Assembly (NCBI GenBank): GCA_020631735.1
Contig: CM036160.1
Span: 3,456,407 to 3,520,406, forward strand
Direction: 5' to 3'
Origin: Saccharum officinarum
Taxonomy: Eukaryota > Streptophyta > Magnoliopsida > Poales > Poaceae
Length of the DNA: 64,000 bases
Shown: positions 9,969 to 21,672 of the stretch, in pieces
How the letters are laid out: each line of letters opens with the position of its first letter
How positions within the stretch are numbered: the first letter of the stretch is position 1
Notes under the pieces: generated by a model
Told to the model about the DNA's origin: nothing
Seen by the model: only the letters and a program-made list of their open reading frames with translations
The model's database searches: none
Position numbers and translations under genes: made by a program

Positions 9969-12900
9969 TGTGGCAGAACCTTCCAAAATAATGCACTTGT
10001 GGAGGTGCTCGTCTTTCACTAGACACTAAGCACTCCGTAAGCAAGCTACAGCGGACGATATCCGTCGGGCACACCCCAAGGGAAAGCCCGAAAGATCCAC
10101 ATTTTCCCCAAGGATCCAATAATGAGAATGAGTTACAATACTTAATCCATTTCATACATCCAGAGTTTTCAGAAATATATTATTACAATACCAAATGTCA
10201 GAGTGCAGAATATTAAACAGCGGAATGAAACTAAACATCAAGGAAACATCTATCGATAATAAGCAAGCATCCGTCTGTGCCCACCAGAATAATCCTTCAC
10301 ACAACGGGAAATCCTCAAGTTTAACCTGCAACAGGGGTAAATAAACCCTAAGTACACAAAGTACTCGCAAGACTTATCCGACTAGTGGGAATAGTTTCCC
10401 GACTCCAAGTTTTATGCAAAGCTTTATGGTTTGCTAGGTTTCCTTTTTGCAGAAAGCAATAATAATAGTGAGTCCATATTTATGTTATTATTAACAGCCG
10501 TATTAATTTATTATCTAACTAGTCTATGTAAGCACCTGTTCTACTTTCAAGCAAGAGTTGAGCAATCAGTTCCATTTCATCACCTTTCAGCTTTCAGTTC
10601 TTACTACGGTGCTAGACCCAAAACAAGCCATACCGGATCGCCCGGTGATTCGCGAATCAATGCTCCCAGCTGGGTACCCCGAAAACACACGCCCTGCTTG
10701 TACCCTAGGCACAAGCAGGACCAATCCATCACCCTCCTATCCTAGGTGTCTAGGTCCCCATCCAAACTTGGACTCCAAGCCCCCGCTCCTGAGTCCCGGA
10801 CTCAGTGCAGTGCAAGGACCTCCACCATCCCCGCCTCCAATCAGTCGGTCTGGAAAGAGCTGGATCCCAGAGAAGAGAGCAACAAGTCTTCCCTACGCCC
10901 ATACCCAAGTATGTGCTCGGGATAATAAATCTATGACTTGCCTAGAGGCTTATGCAATGGCTGGTCCTTAACCGACACAGACAGGAAAAAGTGTAACAAA
11001 GCTATGCCCTGTTGGCCACAGGACACAACCTCTTACACCCACCAATACCCAAACCATATCCCTGCCCGGTCACCATTTACAATTCCACCATTTTATCGTG
11101 AGTGACCATAATCATCACCTATTTGTGAGTAACGGCAAGTTACTCATGCTTCAGATACCCTTAGCATAGCAGCTACTCGACCTATACTAGTAGGACTCAT
11201 AGGTAGATATATTTATGCATGTAGTTTTCATAAAATGCCTGTAACATAAATGCACATCATATATATATTCCGTGATCATAAAATATGGGTTATGCACCGG
11301 GGCTTGCCTTGGGCAGGCGGTGGATCAACAAAGTCAGCACCAAAAGGCTCCGGGGCTCTCTCCTACACATGGATCTCCTCCTTGTACTCCTCAATGACCT
11401 CCTCGTAGTCATGTTCGTCCACAGGCACGAACTCTACCAACTCATGATCTACATGCATGAAATGATGATGCAACACTTAGTAATACGGCAACAACAACTC
11501 TTAAAATAAAAATACACCTATCAAGCTACTAAGCTACTTCTACCGACTAAGTGCTAAGTAATCTACTGCTACCACTAACTAGTATGAAGCATGACAAATA
11601 TTATCTTAGCAACTAAAAATATTCTTACTCTTAATACCGATTTACTCTATATGTGATAAAACAAGGGTAATAACTACTCTATTTATCAACCTGCTCTAGG
11701 GGTACAAAAATTATAGTGAGTACATAATAATTTAATGAACCTACTGTAAAAATCTCATAGCTATAGCTATCACCAATTTGCCACAAAAATTCCTACAAAT
11801 ATTAATCTAAATAATACTAAGCTCTCTAAATTGAATTTATGAATCGATCATTATTACAGCTAACTATAAACTAACTACACCAACACATAGATAGTATTTG
11901 TGACCTAACAAATTTTGTTTCACTATTTTTGGACATCTACATAATTTACTATCATTTTCAAAGTTTAGCTCAAAACTAAATTGAATAAACATTCATAGTT
12001 TTATTGGAAATTGGAAAACTTAATTCTACCGCATGGCCCAGAACACATGACGTGGCCCACGTCCGCGCTGCGCGCGTGCGCCCACACGCTCCACCTGCGT
12101 GGCCCAATCCGTGCGGTGACGGCCCGCGACGGGAAGAACCCGCATGCCGGTCAATATGCAAAAATGCCCTCGGCCTACCCAGTAATTGCACGAGCACTAA
12201 GAGTACTATTCCACCAGTCTACGATTACGCAAAACAGTCCCTGGAATAACCTATCTTCGCAACGGCGATACCCCCGGGCACCCGCGCGCGCACCGGCACG
12301 GCAGCGCTGGTACCGGGCGGATACGTCGGCCACACCAGCCCTTCCCCCACCCTATCTATGGAGCTGATACCTTACTAAGCTTGAACGCGAAGCACTGGGT
12401 GAAGGAAGCACGAGCTAGGACACCGCAGTAAGGCCAGACCACGGTGGCGGAGCTCCTACAATCACGGCAATGGCGTTCCGGTGAGTTACAATAATGCCGA
12501 GGTAAATGGGACAGCGAGTCAGCTCCAGGCACTCACCACTGACCCAGAAGAGGTGGTGGTTCGACCGGAGGCGGCCTGAGCGGAGCTGGCCGCGTGCGCA
12601 TGGATGGTGCGGGCGGTGCACAATGGCGACAAGGCTGCATCAGGGGTGGCTAGGCGATGGTAGCGACTAGGCAAAGGTGCGCAGGGTGATGAGTGGGTGG
12701 AGGCGAAGCTGGTGGTGCAACTAATTGAACTTGAGCAGCACTAGAATGGAGACTTTGCCGTCGACGCACGCCATGACAGTCTTAACGACCCGGTGAGAGG
12801 AAAGCTCCAAATTGGAGCACGGCATGGTAAGGCTCACTACAAGCTGGGGTCGGGTGGTTGGCCGACTATGCTGCGAAGCCATGGACGGGGTTAACTGGAC

Positions 12901-14161
12901 TGAGGTGGCTCCACCACGGTGAATTGAAGTTGCGGGGCCGGTGACCATGGTGACAGAGGAACAGGGGAAGGCGGGCATGGCGTGTCTCGTCGCTGCCATG
13001 GTGGGATGTGGCTATCAATTTGAAGCATAAGAATGCATGGGCTACAGGGTGGTGGGGGAATTGGCCAAACGCGCTCAGGACGGTGGGCCGCACGGCCATA
13101 AATTGCAACAGACGATGGCGGCTCCGTCCTGCGCCGTAGTGGCATGGCGCCGGTCAGCACAAGCATCGCATTGAAGTGGATGCACTGGCAATACAGGCGG
13201 GGCAATGCCATGCACGACAAGGCAACATGCGGGTAGGGCCAAGTGTGGCAACGTAGGCGAGTGCGAGGAGGCAGAGCAGCAGGCGAACGCGACGGTGGTG
13301 GTAGAGCGGCAGTGGTCAGCAGCGCGGAACCAGCGGCGGGCCCGGCCAATGTGGTGGCACACGGACATGCCAGGGCAGTGGGCCCATGGCGACGGCGGTG
13401 GTGGCCGAGCGGCCTGGCCGTCGGCGCGGCGTGCGCGTCCGTACGCGGGTGCTTGCGTGCGTGAGCGTGTGCATTAGCGCCGCAGTGGTGGTGCGGTGTG
13501 TGCCAGGACTCGGCAACGGTGGGGCGGGTCTGTGTGCCAGGGGTAGGCCAGTGCCACGCACCAAGCCGAACCGAAGCCTAGTGATCGCGGCCAGACGCAA
13601 TCACCGCTCCGGAACGTGTCATGCACGCTTTTTAAAGCTGCTCAAAAATCTAACTCGATGATCCAATTGCTAAACCAACTATTTAACGCTCGAGATGGTA
13701 TATCAGGCTACTAAAATAAACCCTAAGACCATGCCACTACTTAACCCTATTCTCCTATAAAAATTGTCAAACTTAGCTTCATCGACCCATTTTTAGACAA
13801 GAAAATTGACTAAGTTTCGATCGGTTTTGCGTCAATTTTGATTTCCAAGCTACCAACCATGCTAGTTAGTGACTCCCGTTCTTGACCGCAAGTATTTCAC
13901 CGTCACCTACGAAGTTCGTACTACAAACTTTACTAAAGTTTCATACATGCATTCTATAACATTTTCATTCAATAAAATTTTGTTTAGAACCCTAAGTGAT
14001 AAAACACGACATGAAATGTAACATTCGTTTTGTGTTTCCGATGAACGTTTCAAGTTCCGTATATTGCTTTACACCCTATATTACACACATTTACACTTAA
14101 GTATGATGCTCATGCAGTGTTTTAGCAAAAAGCTATACAGTGTAACACCGAGGGTGTTACA
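9969..14161 (-). repeat. 5' LTR of TEK (about 4.2 kb)
   Basis: On the minus strand it starts TGTAACACCCTCGGTGTTAC (14161) and ends GGAAGGTTCTGCCACA (9969) next to the PBS. The first 1.2 kb is confirmed by the partial left LTR; the rest has no partner in the window. GC-rich sequence (12010-13620) contains many spurious open frames. Near its 3' end (10326-10385) lies a hairpin and a splice-acceptor-like GTTGCAGGTT, also present in the solo LTR at 42189-47834. Confidence 0.85.
10326..10385 (-). promoter_or_regulatory. Hairpin plus 3' splice-site block in the TEK LTR
   Basis: Minus strand GAGTACTTTGTGTACTTAGG (10366 leftward) can form an AGTAC/GTACT stem. It is followed by GTTTATTTACCCCTGTTGCAG|GTT. 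It matches 47353-47411 in order and spacing, near the 3' end of each LTR. Confidence 0.55.
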
Positions 14162-14619
14162 TATTTGTACGCTGGTTATGAATAGGAAAGGTGTTTAGTA
14201 AATCAATTTGCAACTGCAATGAGCAACCGTGTCACATCTTAATTGATATGACGACGTAGATGGCCTGACGTCTAGAAGAAGAGCCCAAGACAAAGGTGTC
14301 ACCTCTCATTTAGCATGTGTTTGGATTGTGGGTTGTACTAGGTCAGAGTGGATTGGACCTAGATTTCAAGCCGTTTGGTGGGAGACTAGAAAAACTAGGT
14401 GCAAGCCCATAGGGGAATATCCACAGTTGATGCAGGTCAACCCCAAGCCGTCAAAATCGAGTGGACCGCTCTGACCTAGTTCTCGCCCGCACGGTCGCTT
14501 TGGGCCGGCGAGCCGCCCGCGAACATTGCGGTGCGACGGCGAAAGACCGGCATGCCGCGTGCGAGGCTTGCAGTGCGGGACTTGGCGAGCCGCAGCGTGA
14601 GGCCTAGGCAATGCAGCGG
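14162..14619. other. Mixed sequence between TEK and COP-1, with an inverted repeat
   Basis: No gene is seen. An 11-bp perfect inverted match (ctaggtcagag at 14338-14348 and its complement at 14469-14479) could mark a MITE of about 150-170 bp. The piece around 14284-14305 (agcccaagacaaaggtg) resembles, in the opposite orientation, sequence in the COP-1 LTR near 14881-14903. Confidence 0.35.
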
Positions 14620-15087
14620 AGGAGTTAGCATATTTTCAAAAGTGCCAACCACCAAGTGTATCACCTTGTGCATCTGTGTTAGCATATTTTCACAAACATT
14701 TTCAAGGGCGTTAGCACTCACTAGAATCTAAATGCATATGCAATGAATTAGAACATCTAGTGGCACTTTATTGACCGCAATTCACATCGAGTTTCACCCC
14801 TCTAATAGTATGGCTATCTATCCTAAATGTGATCACACTCATTAAGTGTCTCGATCACCAAAACAAAATGGCCCTATAGATATCACCTTTGTCTTGGGCC
14901 CATTTTTTTTCTCTTTCTTCTTTTCCAAGTCCGAGCACTTGATCATCACCATGACCTCCACCATCATCATGATCTTCATCCATTAGCTCCACCACTTGGA
15001 ATGTGCTACCCTATCTCATGATCACTTAGAGCAATGGGTTAGCACTTAGGGTTTCATTAATTCACCAAAACCAAACTAGAGCTTTCA
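14620..15087 (-). repeat. COP-1 3' LTR, left edge uncertain
   Basis: On the minus strand it begins TGAAAGCTCTAGTTTGGTTT directly after the PPT. It resembles Opie/Maximus LTR starts. The left end merges with unassigned sequence and no second LTR is present to define it. The block tagcatattttcaaaag occurs twice, near 14627 and 14678. Confidence 0.55.
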
Positions 15088-15101
15088 ATCTCCACCTTTT
15101 T
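15088..15101 (-). other. COP-1 polypurine tract
   Basis: The minus strand reads AAAAAGGTGGAGAT immediately before the LTR start. Confidence 0.65.
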
Positions 15102-16239
15102 GGTAATTGATGACAACCCTTCCACAAAGATATGAATTGAAATCAATTTGAACCCGTGTTGCTTGCCCAAACATTTTTACCATGTGTAAAGGATTTGGAC
15201 AAGTTTCATGAACCCGAATTGGTAGCATTAGCTCCCCCTACATATGTGCTAAGAGTTTGGATTGAAGCTTGCACATATGCATAGATAGGAAATGTGGGAA
15301 AGCAATGTCTACCAAATGATGCTAAGGTGTAAGAGATGGACCTTTGAAGCGTGATACCAATCAGAGTGCACCAATAATACCATCCTTAGCACCATGGTTT
15401 GCTAGATACCACTTGAAATCACAAACACTAGATACCTCATGAGATCAACATTAGAAGCAAGGTTCTAGTACGACTTGTTAAAAGCAAAAGAAAGTGTCTA
15501 GCTCAACATCCTATGCATGCTAGTTTTTCATTTCATCATTCAAGCTTACAATTAGCATACACCACACAAGCATGTATATTGAATTTAAACTCGACAAATG
15601 CAAGCAAGCATATGTAAATGCACATTCAAATGCGTCAACCAAGTCTATGAGCTTGCTCCCCTACTTGTGTGCTCAAATTTTAATTGATCCCCTTACTTTC
15701 ATATTTCTCCCTTTATGTCAAAGTTCTCCCCTTTTGGCATTTAACCTTATCTTTGTACAATTTCTCCCCCTTTGTCATCAATGACCACAAAGGTTCAATT
15801 TAGATAGTTAAGATTATCAAAGTCAATCAATGGGGTGAGGATCATTTTCCCAAAGTTGGTTCAATCTAGAACACTTGAAAAAGATATTTAACTCGGTCTG
15901 ATCAAGCTTCTTCACACCTCATTTCAAGGGTTATCTTGACTATGTTGAGTTAAACACTTATATTTCGTTTTCTAGATCAAACAATAGGTTCACAAGCTCA
16001 CAAACATGTTATACGCTACCACTAGATCAAGTCAAACATAGAAGCAATAGTGGAACCATATAAGCATCAAATTCATTCGATTTTCATGAATGAGCCTAAA
16101 ACATGTAAGAAATGACTAGATGCACTAAACAAGTCCTTAACAAAGAATGTATGCCATGCCACACAATTTTTACCTTGGATTGCTCAAAGGAGAGGCATGT
16201 CATATAAGTGGGGGATGCATCAACATATATTTGAGAAAT
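15102..16239 (-). other. COP-1 3' noncoding region with extra purine tracts
   Basis: About 1.1 kb lie between the RNase H stop and the PPT. No env-like protein is seen. A cluster of PPT-like purine runs (minus strand AAAGGGGGAGAAAT, AAAAGGGGAGAAC, AAAGGGAGAAAT, TAAGGGGAT) lies at about 15685-15780. Confidence 0.55.
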
Positions 16240-17789
16240 CCAATATGTTCAATCATTCCTTAGCTTGCAAAATCTCTTCTCATCAAGTGGCTTGGTGAAT
16301 ATGTCGGCAAGTTGATCTTGGTGCCCACACTCTCAATGCAAATGTCCCCTTTTTGTTGATGTTTTCTTATGAAATGGTGGCGGACATCAATGTGCTTTGT
16401 TCTTGCATGTTGAATCAGATTGTTGGTGAGCTTGATAGCACTCTCATTGTTACATAGCAATGGCACTTGGTTGAACTTGATTCCAAAATCATTCAAAGTG
16501 GCCTTCATCCAAAGAATTTGTGCACAACAACTACCGGTAGATTTGTATTCGGCTTCGACGGTTGATAATGCAACACTATTTTGCTTCTTTGATGACCAAG
16601 ATACTAGTGATCTTCTCAATAGTTGACAAGTGCCCGATGTGCTCTTTCTCTCAACTTTGCATCCCGCATAATCCGAGTCAGAGTAACCGTCTAGCTCAAA
16701 CTTTGCACCTTTGGGATACCACAAACCAATATTTTATGTATGCTTCAAGTGCCTCAATATTCTCTTTGCTGCCTTCAAATGACTTTCTCTTGGTGAGGCT
16801 TGGAATCTTGCACACATGCATACACTAAACATGACATCCGGACTTGATGCGGTCACATAGAGTAGGCTTCCAATCATAGAACGATGCAACTTTTGATACA
16901 CCATATTGCCACTTGTATCCCTATCTAAATTGCCATTTGTTCCCATGGGTGTACTAATTGGCTTTGCTTCATTCATACCAAACTTCTTGAGCATATCTTT
17001 GATGTACTTGCCTTGACTCACAAATGTACCACCATTCTTCATTTGCTTGATTTGAAGACCAAGGAAGTAACTCAACTCTCCAATCATGGACATCTCAAAC
17101 TCATTAGCCATCATCTTCCCAAACTCTTCACAATAGTCTTGGTTGGTTGATCCAAAGATAATGTCATCCACATATATTTGCAACACAAACAAGTCCTTGC
17201 CAATCTTTTTGGTGAAAAGAGTGGTGTAAACCTTTCCCATAATGAACCCTTTAGAAAGGAGAAAGTCCCTCAACCTCTCATACCATGCTCTAGGTGCTTG
17301 CTTCAAACCATGCAATGCCTTCTTCAACTTGTACACATGGTTGGGCTTCTTGTCATCTTCAAAATCGGGAGGTTGCTCAACATATACTTCTTCATTGATG
17401 TAAGCATTGAGAAATGCACTCTTGACATTCATTTGATAGAGCTTGATGTTGTGGGCACAAGCATGGGCTAACAAGATCCTAATTGCTTCCAATCTAGCAA
17501 CCGGGGCATATGTTTCACCAAAGTCAAGACCTTCAACTTGAGTGTAACCTTGTGCTACAAATCTTGCTTTGTTCCTTACTGCTATCCCATCTTGATGTTG
17601 CTTGTTTCTAAAGACCCATTTGGTTCCAATCACACTATGGTTCTTTGGTCTCTCAACTAGTTCACATACTTAATTTCTTGTGAAGTAGTTCAACTCTTCA
17701 TGCATAGCATTTACCCAATCAACATCTCTCAAAGCTTCTTCTATCTTCTTTAGTTCAATGAATGATACAAATGAGAAATGCTCATAAAA
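16240..17789 (-). pseudogene. COP-1 reverse transcriptase and RNase H
   Basis: One frame runs from about 17633 to 16260 with a single stop near 16734 (RHLKHT-stop-NIGLWYP). The RT starts at IGTKWVFRNK and continues with [24 protein letters not shown] (usual D changed to N) and the intact catalytic LQIYVDDIIFGSTN. The RNase H half carries GYSDSDYAGC, TSGTCQLL, SWSSKKQNSVALST, EAEY and KHIDVRHHFIR. The end near 16245 matches the usual copia ILDFSNIC-type tail but is shifted out of frame. RT and RNase H make the cDNA. The YVDD box is intact; the upstream integrase is not. Confidence 0.85.
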
Positions 17790-18353
17790 TTATGCCAATC
17801 TTGATCTTGTTTGTACACCTCTAGAAATATCTCCAATTATAGTGTCCAATGGATGATCTTTTGCAATATTGGTTGGTTGAAGTATTGGAACTTGATTGCT
17901 TGCACTTGCTTGATCATTCGGTTGAGATGATGTACTAGTCACTTGTTGATCTTGCACTTGAGATGATGAACTAGCTTGATTTGTATCATCTTGCATATTT
18001 GAGTTAGAGAGCACATGCGCTTGATCATCTTCTTCATCTATTACTTGTCTAGGCCTTAATTCACCAACATTCATGTTCTTCATGGCATCTAAAAGTTGAA
18101 TGCCTCTAACATCATCAAGATTCTCATTCTCATCTTGGGAACCCTTGGTTTCATCAAATTCAACATCATGAACTTCCTCAAGTGTACCACTTGCCAAATT
18201 CCAAACTCTATATGCTTTGCTAGTGGTTGAGTGTCCAAGCAAGAATCCTTCATCACATTTCTTGTCAAACTTGCTCAATCTAGTGCCTTTCTTCAATATG
18301 TAGCATTTACAACAAAAAAACCTGAAAGTATGCAATGTTGGGCTTTCTACCAT
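17790..18353 (-). pseudogene. COP-1 linker between integrase and RT
   Basis: The frame continues the integrase C-terminal GKR-like region (FDKKCDEGFLLGHSTTSKAYRVWN and EEVHDVEFDET) into a Ser/Gln/Asn/Asp-rich linker (SSSQVQDQQVTSTSSQPNDQ), ending with GVQTRSRLA, the conserved motif before copia RT. Frameshifts near 18350 separate it from the integrase core. Confidence 0.75.
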
Positions 18354-19340
18354 TCAAGAGCTCATAAGGTGTCTTCTCTTTTAATGGGTGACAATAGAGT
18401 CGGTTGCTACAATAGCAAGCCATGTTGATTGCTTTGGCCCAAAAAGAATGACTCACATTGTACTCACTAAGCATAGTCCTTACCATATCAATAAGTGTTC
18501 TATTCTTCCTCCCATTTGATCATGGAGTGTACTTGGCCGAGAATTGATGTCTAATTCTAAAATCATCACACAACTCATCAATTCTAGTGTTCTTGAACTC
18601 ACTACCATTGTCACTTCTAACTCTCTTGATGGTTGTTTCAAACTCATTGTGAATGCCCTTGACAAATGATTTGAAAGTTGCAAACACATCACTTTTGTCC
18701 ACTAGAAAAAATGCCCAAGTGTATCTAGTATAGTCATCCACTATCACAAATCCATATTTGTTTCCACCGATGCTAGTGTATTGTGTTGGCCCAAACAAAT
18801 TCATGTGCAACAACTCAAATGCCTTGCTAGTACTCATTATTCTCTTCTTAGAATTGATGTTTCAAACTTGTTTTTTGGCTTGACAAGAGCTACAAAGCTT
18901 ATCCTTCTCAAATACCACATCTTTCATGCCTCTAACTAGATCATGCTTAATCAATCTAGTCAATTGTTTCATTCCAACATGACCAAGCCTTCTATGTCAT
19001 AAGCAACCCATGCTAGACTTAGTGAACAAGCAAGTTGATAATTAAGTTTCACTAGCATTGAAATCAACCAAGTATAGATTCTCACATCTAAAGCCTTTGA
19101 AGATCAAATTAGAGCCATCTACACTTATGATCTCTACATCATCTACTCCAAATATACACTTAAATCCAAGATCACACAATTGAGCCACGGATAGCAAATT
19201 AAAGTTCAAGCTCTCAACTAGTAACACATTGGATATGCTCAAGTCATTGGATATTGTAATCATACCAAGCCCTTTGATCTTGCCTTTATCATTATCACCA
19301 AATGTGATACTATCATTGTTGATGGTAGTTAACAACCATT
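18354..19340 (-). pseudogene. COP-1 integrase, missing its catalytic Glu
   Basis: The pieces 19335-19042 (GNLLSVAQLCDLGF-like pre-integrase block), then HRRLGHVGMKQL and CSSCQAKK of the zinc finger, then 18837-18520 with FVIVDDYTRYTWAFFL and VRSDNGSEF supply the first two catalytic Asp residues. Where copia integrases read NGVVERKNRT, this copy reads NGRKNRT. Nine bases, including the catalytic Glu codon, are missing, and a TGA lies four codons before the gap. Stops also occur near 19030 and 18860. It is inactive. Confidence 0.8.
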
Positions 19341-19487
19341 ATAAACTGTTAATTAAACATGTATAAGGGCATAAATGTAATCATCAATGAAGGTTTAGGG
19401 GTTTAAACAAATGAATTCCATGAGCTTTGGTGATTTCATGACTGCAGGAGGATAAATGTAATCATCAATGACTGCAGGGGTTTAAAC
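19336..19487. repeat. Short direct repeats at the COP-1/NLR junction
   Basis: The blocks catgtataagggcata and tgtaatcatcaatg occur at about 19358-19387 and again at about 19486-19518, with a further tgtaatcatcaatgactgcag copy near 19456. They mark the truncation point of COP-1 and of the NLR 5' end. Confidence 0.6.
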
Positions 19488-19761
19488 ATGTATAAGGGCA
19501 TAATTGTAATCATCAATGTGATACTCCATGAGCCACGTTTGAAGCTAGCTCTTAATGATAAGACCATAAAACCTGACCTCGGTGAAGTCAGCTGCCTCAC
19601 ACCTGATGAATGGACATCCCACAAGCTGTCGATGCCCATCTCTGCTGGCAGCAGTTGTATAGTTGGAGTCGACGAGCTCATGAACAAGCTCATCAAGCAG
19701 CTGGCTTTTGATGACCATAACCAAAAAGGGCTCAAGGTGGTCCCAATCCTTGGATTCCCAG

Positions 19762-19848
19762 GTAAAATCTACGTCAACTCGAATTTAGTATGTTTCTTTA
19801 TTTTAGTTTTTTCCTGTTTGCCCTTTCGTTAATTGGTTGGATTTGCAG
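19762..19848 (+). other. NLR intron 1 (87 bp, inside the P-loop)
   Basis: gtaaaatc...tttgcag, phase 1. Joining it gives GFPGVGKTT. Intron placement in the P-loop is an uncommon but real feature of some grass NLRs. Confidence 0.8.
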
Positions 19849-20056
19849 GTGTTGGAAAGACAACAGCAGCTGGAACCTTGTATCACGAGCACAGAGGGAA
19901 ATTCCAGTGTTCAGCTTTTGTACGTGTTTCTCGAACTCCAGATATGAGGAGTCTCCTCATCAGCATTCTGTTACAAGTTAAGGCACCGTGGCTCTGGGCC
20001 TTTCCTGATGCCCACGACCTTATCGATGGCATTAAGAAGCATCTGGAAGGCAAAAG

Positions 20057-21672
20057 GTATGTTTATCAATTACATAAACAAATAAATGATCTGTTGTCGA
20101 TTACTTTTTACACTAGGGAAAAACCCTGCGCGTAGAAGGTTTTTATATGAATGGTAGAAAGGAAAGCCAAAGAAATAGTAGAGTCCAAATTAAGATATAT
20201 TCTGTAGCTATATGGAAGTACTGTTTTGTTGTGAACCGGTGACAATCAGGCCAAAAGAAATTGATTTGCTTCCTTGTGTAACCTGCACACACACTGACAC
20301 AGAGAGGGAGGAGAGGAACAATGTCCTTGATTCAGGTCAGGATGGACAACTAAGAGAAATTTACCTGAACTGGCTTCATCAATGGGTAAGCGAGAATTGC
20401 AAAAACTTCATGGATTTGGGGGGTCCAGCCATGAATGACAATTGTGTGTGTAGTGTGACGTTGCTTTTTGGTTGGCCTCCATCCACACCTAGATCGACTC
20501 AGTCATATCATATGAACAGCATGAACATGTGCATCGATTTCCATTAGAGAGTAGGGAGGAGGTTTTTGCCAACCAAGATTAGAGTCCCCAATATTCGATG
20601 GCAGAGGCGTATCATCATGTAGTCTAAGGAGCAAGGGAAGATGAGGGGAAGCAAGGGCCTTGCCTCTTTGCTTTATACTCCCTCCGGGCAGGTTTTTTAG
20701 GCGTTGCAAGCCAAAACCCGGATACCAAGAAAGTAGTAAATGCCGAAATGCGCTCGTCGCTCCACACCATCTCCCTTGTGTCTATGCTTTTCGTGCATGC
20801 ATGCATGCATCCAGCAGACGTTTCATCGCCCATGCTTTTGTGAAAGCAAAGCAGTTTGTGAGTGCGATTTAAATTGGAGGAGAGATAATGCCATTAATTA
20901 ATGGCAGCCTTTTGATTGCAGTTTCTATGATACGCATGAAGCAAAGAGGTTCAGAGGCAGTCTCAGAAGCTATACGTAGTTTCTATACCTATTAATTTCT
21001 ATAGACACTACATATAGAAACCATGGTCTCAATGGATAGTTTCTACAGAATAATTTTTTATCCAATCACATATATTCTCTCTCCATTCTCTACCAATCAT
21101 AACCCTTTATGTCTTGGTTCTCGTGTAGACATGATTTTTAACTTAGACCCGATTTATATGATTTTTGCTCTCTCTCTTCAATAACTACCTTGCCACATCA
21201 GCAAAATTCTTAGGTGATAGTACAATTAATATCCATAAAAACTATGATGGTTTCTGCATTAGGAGTGCCCTCATGCGCTCTGTGGGAGAATAAACGGAAG
21301 AGAGACAAGGGCAGTCTCAATGCTCTCTTCCGTTTATTAGGGGCTGTTTTATACTTGATGAAAGAAAATGAGAAATGAGATTTATATATTTTACTAGGGG
21401 CTGTTTTATAATTGATTAAAAAATGAAATGAGAAAATGAAGGACAACAATTTATACATGCTCTATTGTTTATGCATTTTTGGTATATAGCATCGGAATTC
21501 ATGGAATTAAGTCAAAGAAAAATTTTCTATCAAAAATGATTTTTCGGTCATAAGGACAAGTACAGTAATGGTGTCATCTACTACTGCTTATCCTTGGTCA
21601 TATTAATTGTTTAAATGTAATTGACCCAAACTTTTAACAGATTTTAACGTCTTACTTAATATATACGTACAG
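20057..21672 (+). other. NLR intron 2 (1616 bp)
   Basis: gtatgttt...cgtacag joins HLEGKR to YFIILDGLW in frame. It holds AT-rich MITE-like remnants. Around 20950-21060 the elements cagtctcagaagc, agtttctata and catggtctcaatgg occur. A direct repeat aggggctgttttataNttgat occurs at about 21339 and 21397. No coding is seen. Confidence 0.7.

Larger units (their letters stand above)
3703..14161 (-). mobile_element. TEK: chromodomain Ty3/gypsy element (Tekay/Del-like chromovirus)
   Basis: A minus-strand LTR retrotransposon runs from a very long 5' LTR (9969-14161) through PBS, gag, protease, RT, RNase H, integrase and chromodomain to a 3' LTR that begins at 4877 and is cut by GYP-B at 3703. The two LTR portions (3703-4877 and about 12968-14161) align along their whole shared length with scattered differences. 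The chromodomain and LTRs beginning TGTAACACC suggest the Tekay/Del clade (family knowledge, not a search). The coding frames hold many stop codons, so it cannot move on its own. Confidence 0.9.
14620..19340 (-). mobile_element. COP-1: SIRE/Maximus-like Ty1/copia, 5'-truncated
   Basis: It is a minus-strand copia element with 3' LTR (left), PPT, long 3' noncoding region, RNase H, RT and integrase. Homology stops at about 19340, just before the integrase zinc region, so gag, protease and 5' LTR are absent. The sequence beyond is the 5' side of the NLR gene. RNase H motifs such as SYGSDSDYAGC-type and KHIDVRHHFIR resemble maize Opie/Ji, which belong to SIRE/Maximus (family knowledge). Confidence 0.85.

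Noticed and set aside
12004..13661. Many overlapping 70-150 codon frames on both strands
   Set aside because: All within the GC-rich TEK LTR, repeated at 3700-4400, and with Arg/His/Pro/Ala composition typical of chance frames in GC-rich DNA.
15102..16239. env-like gene of a SIRE element
   Set aside because: No open frame of useful length or transmembrane pattern is found in the stretch.
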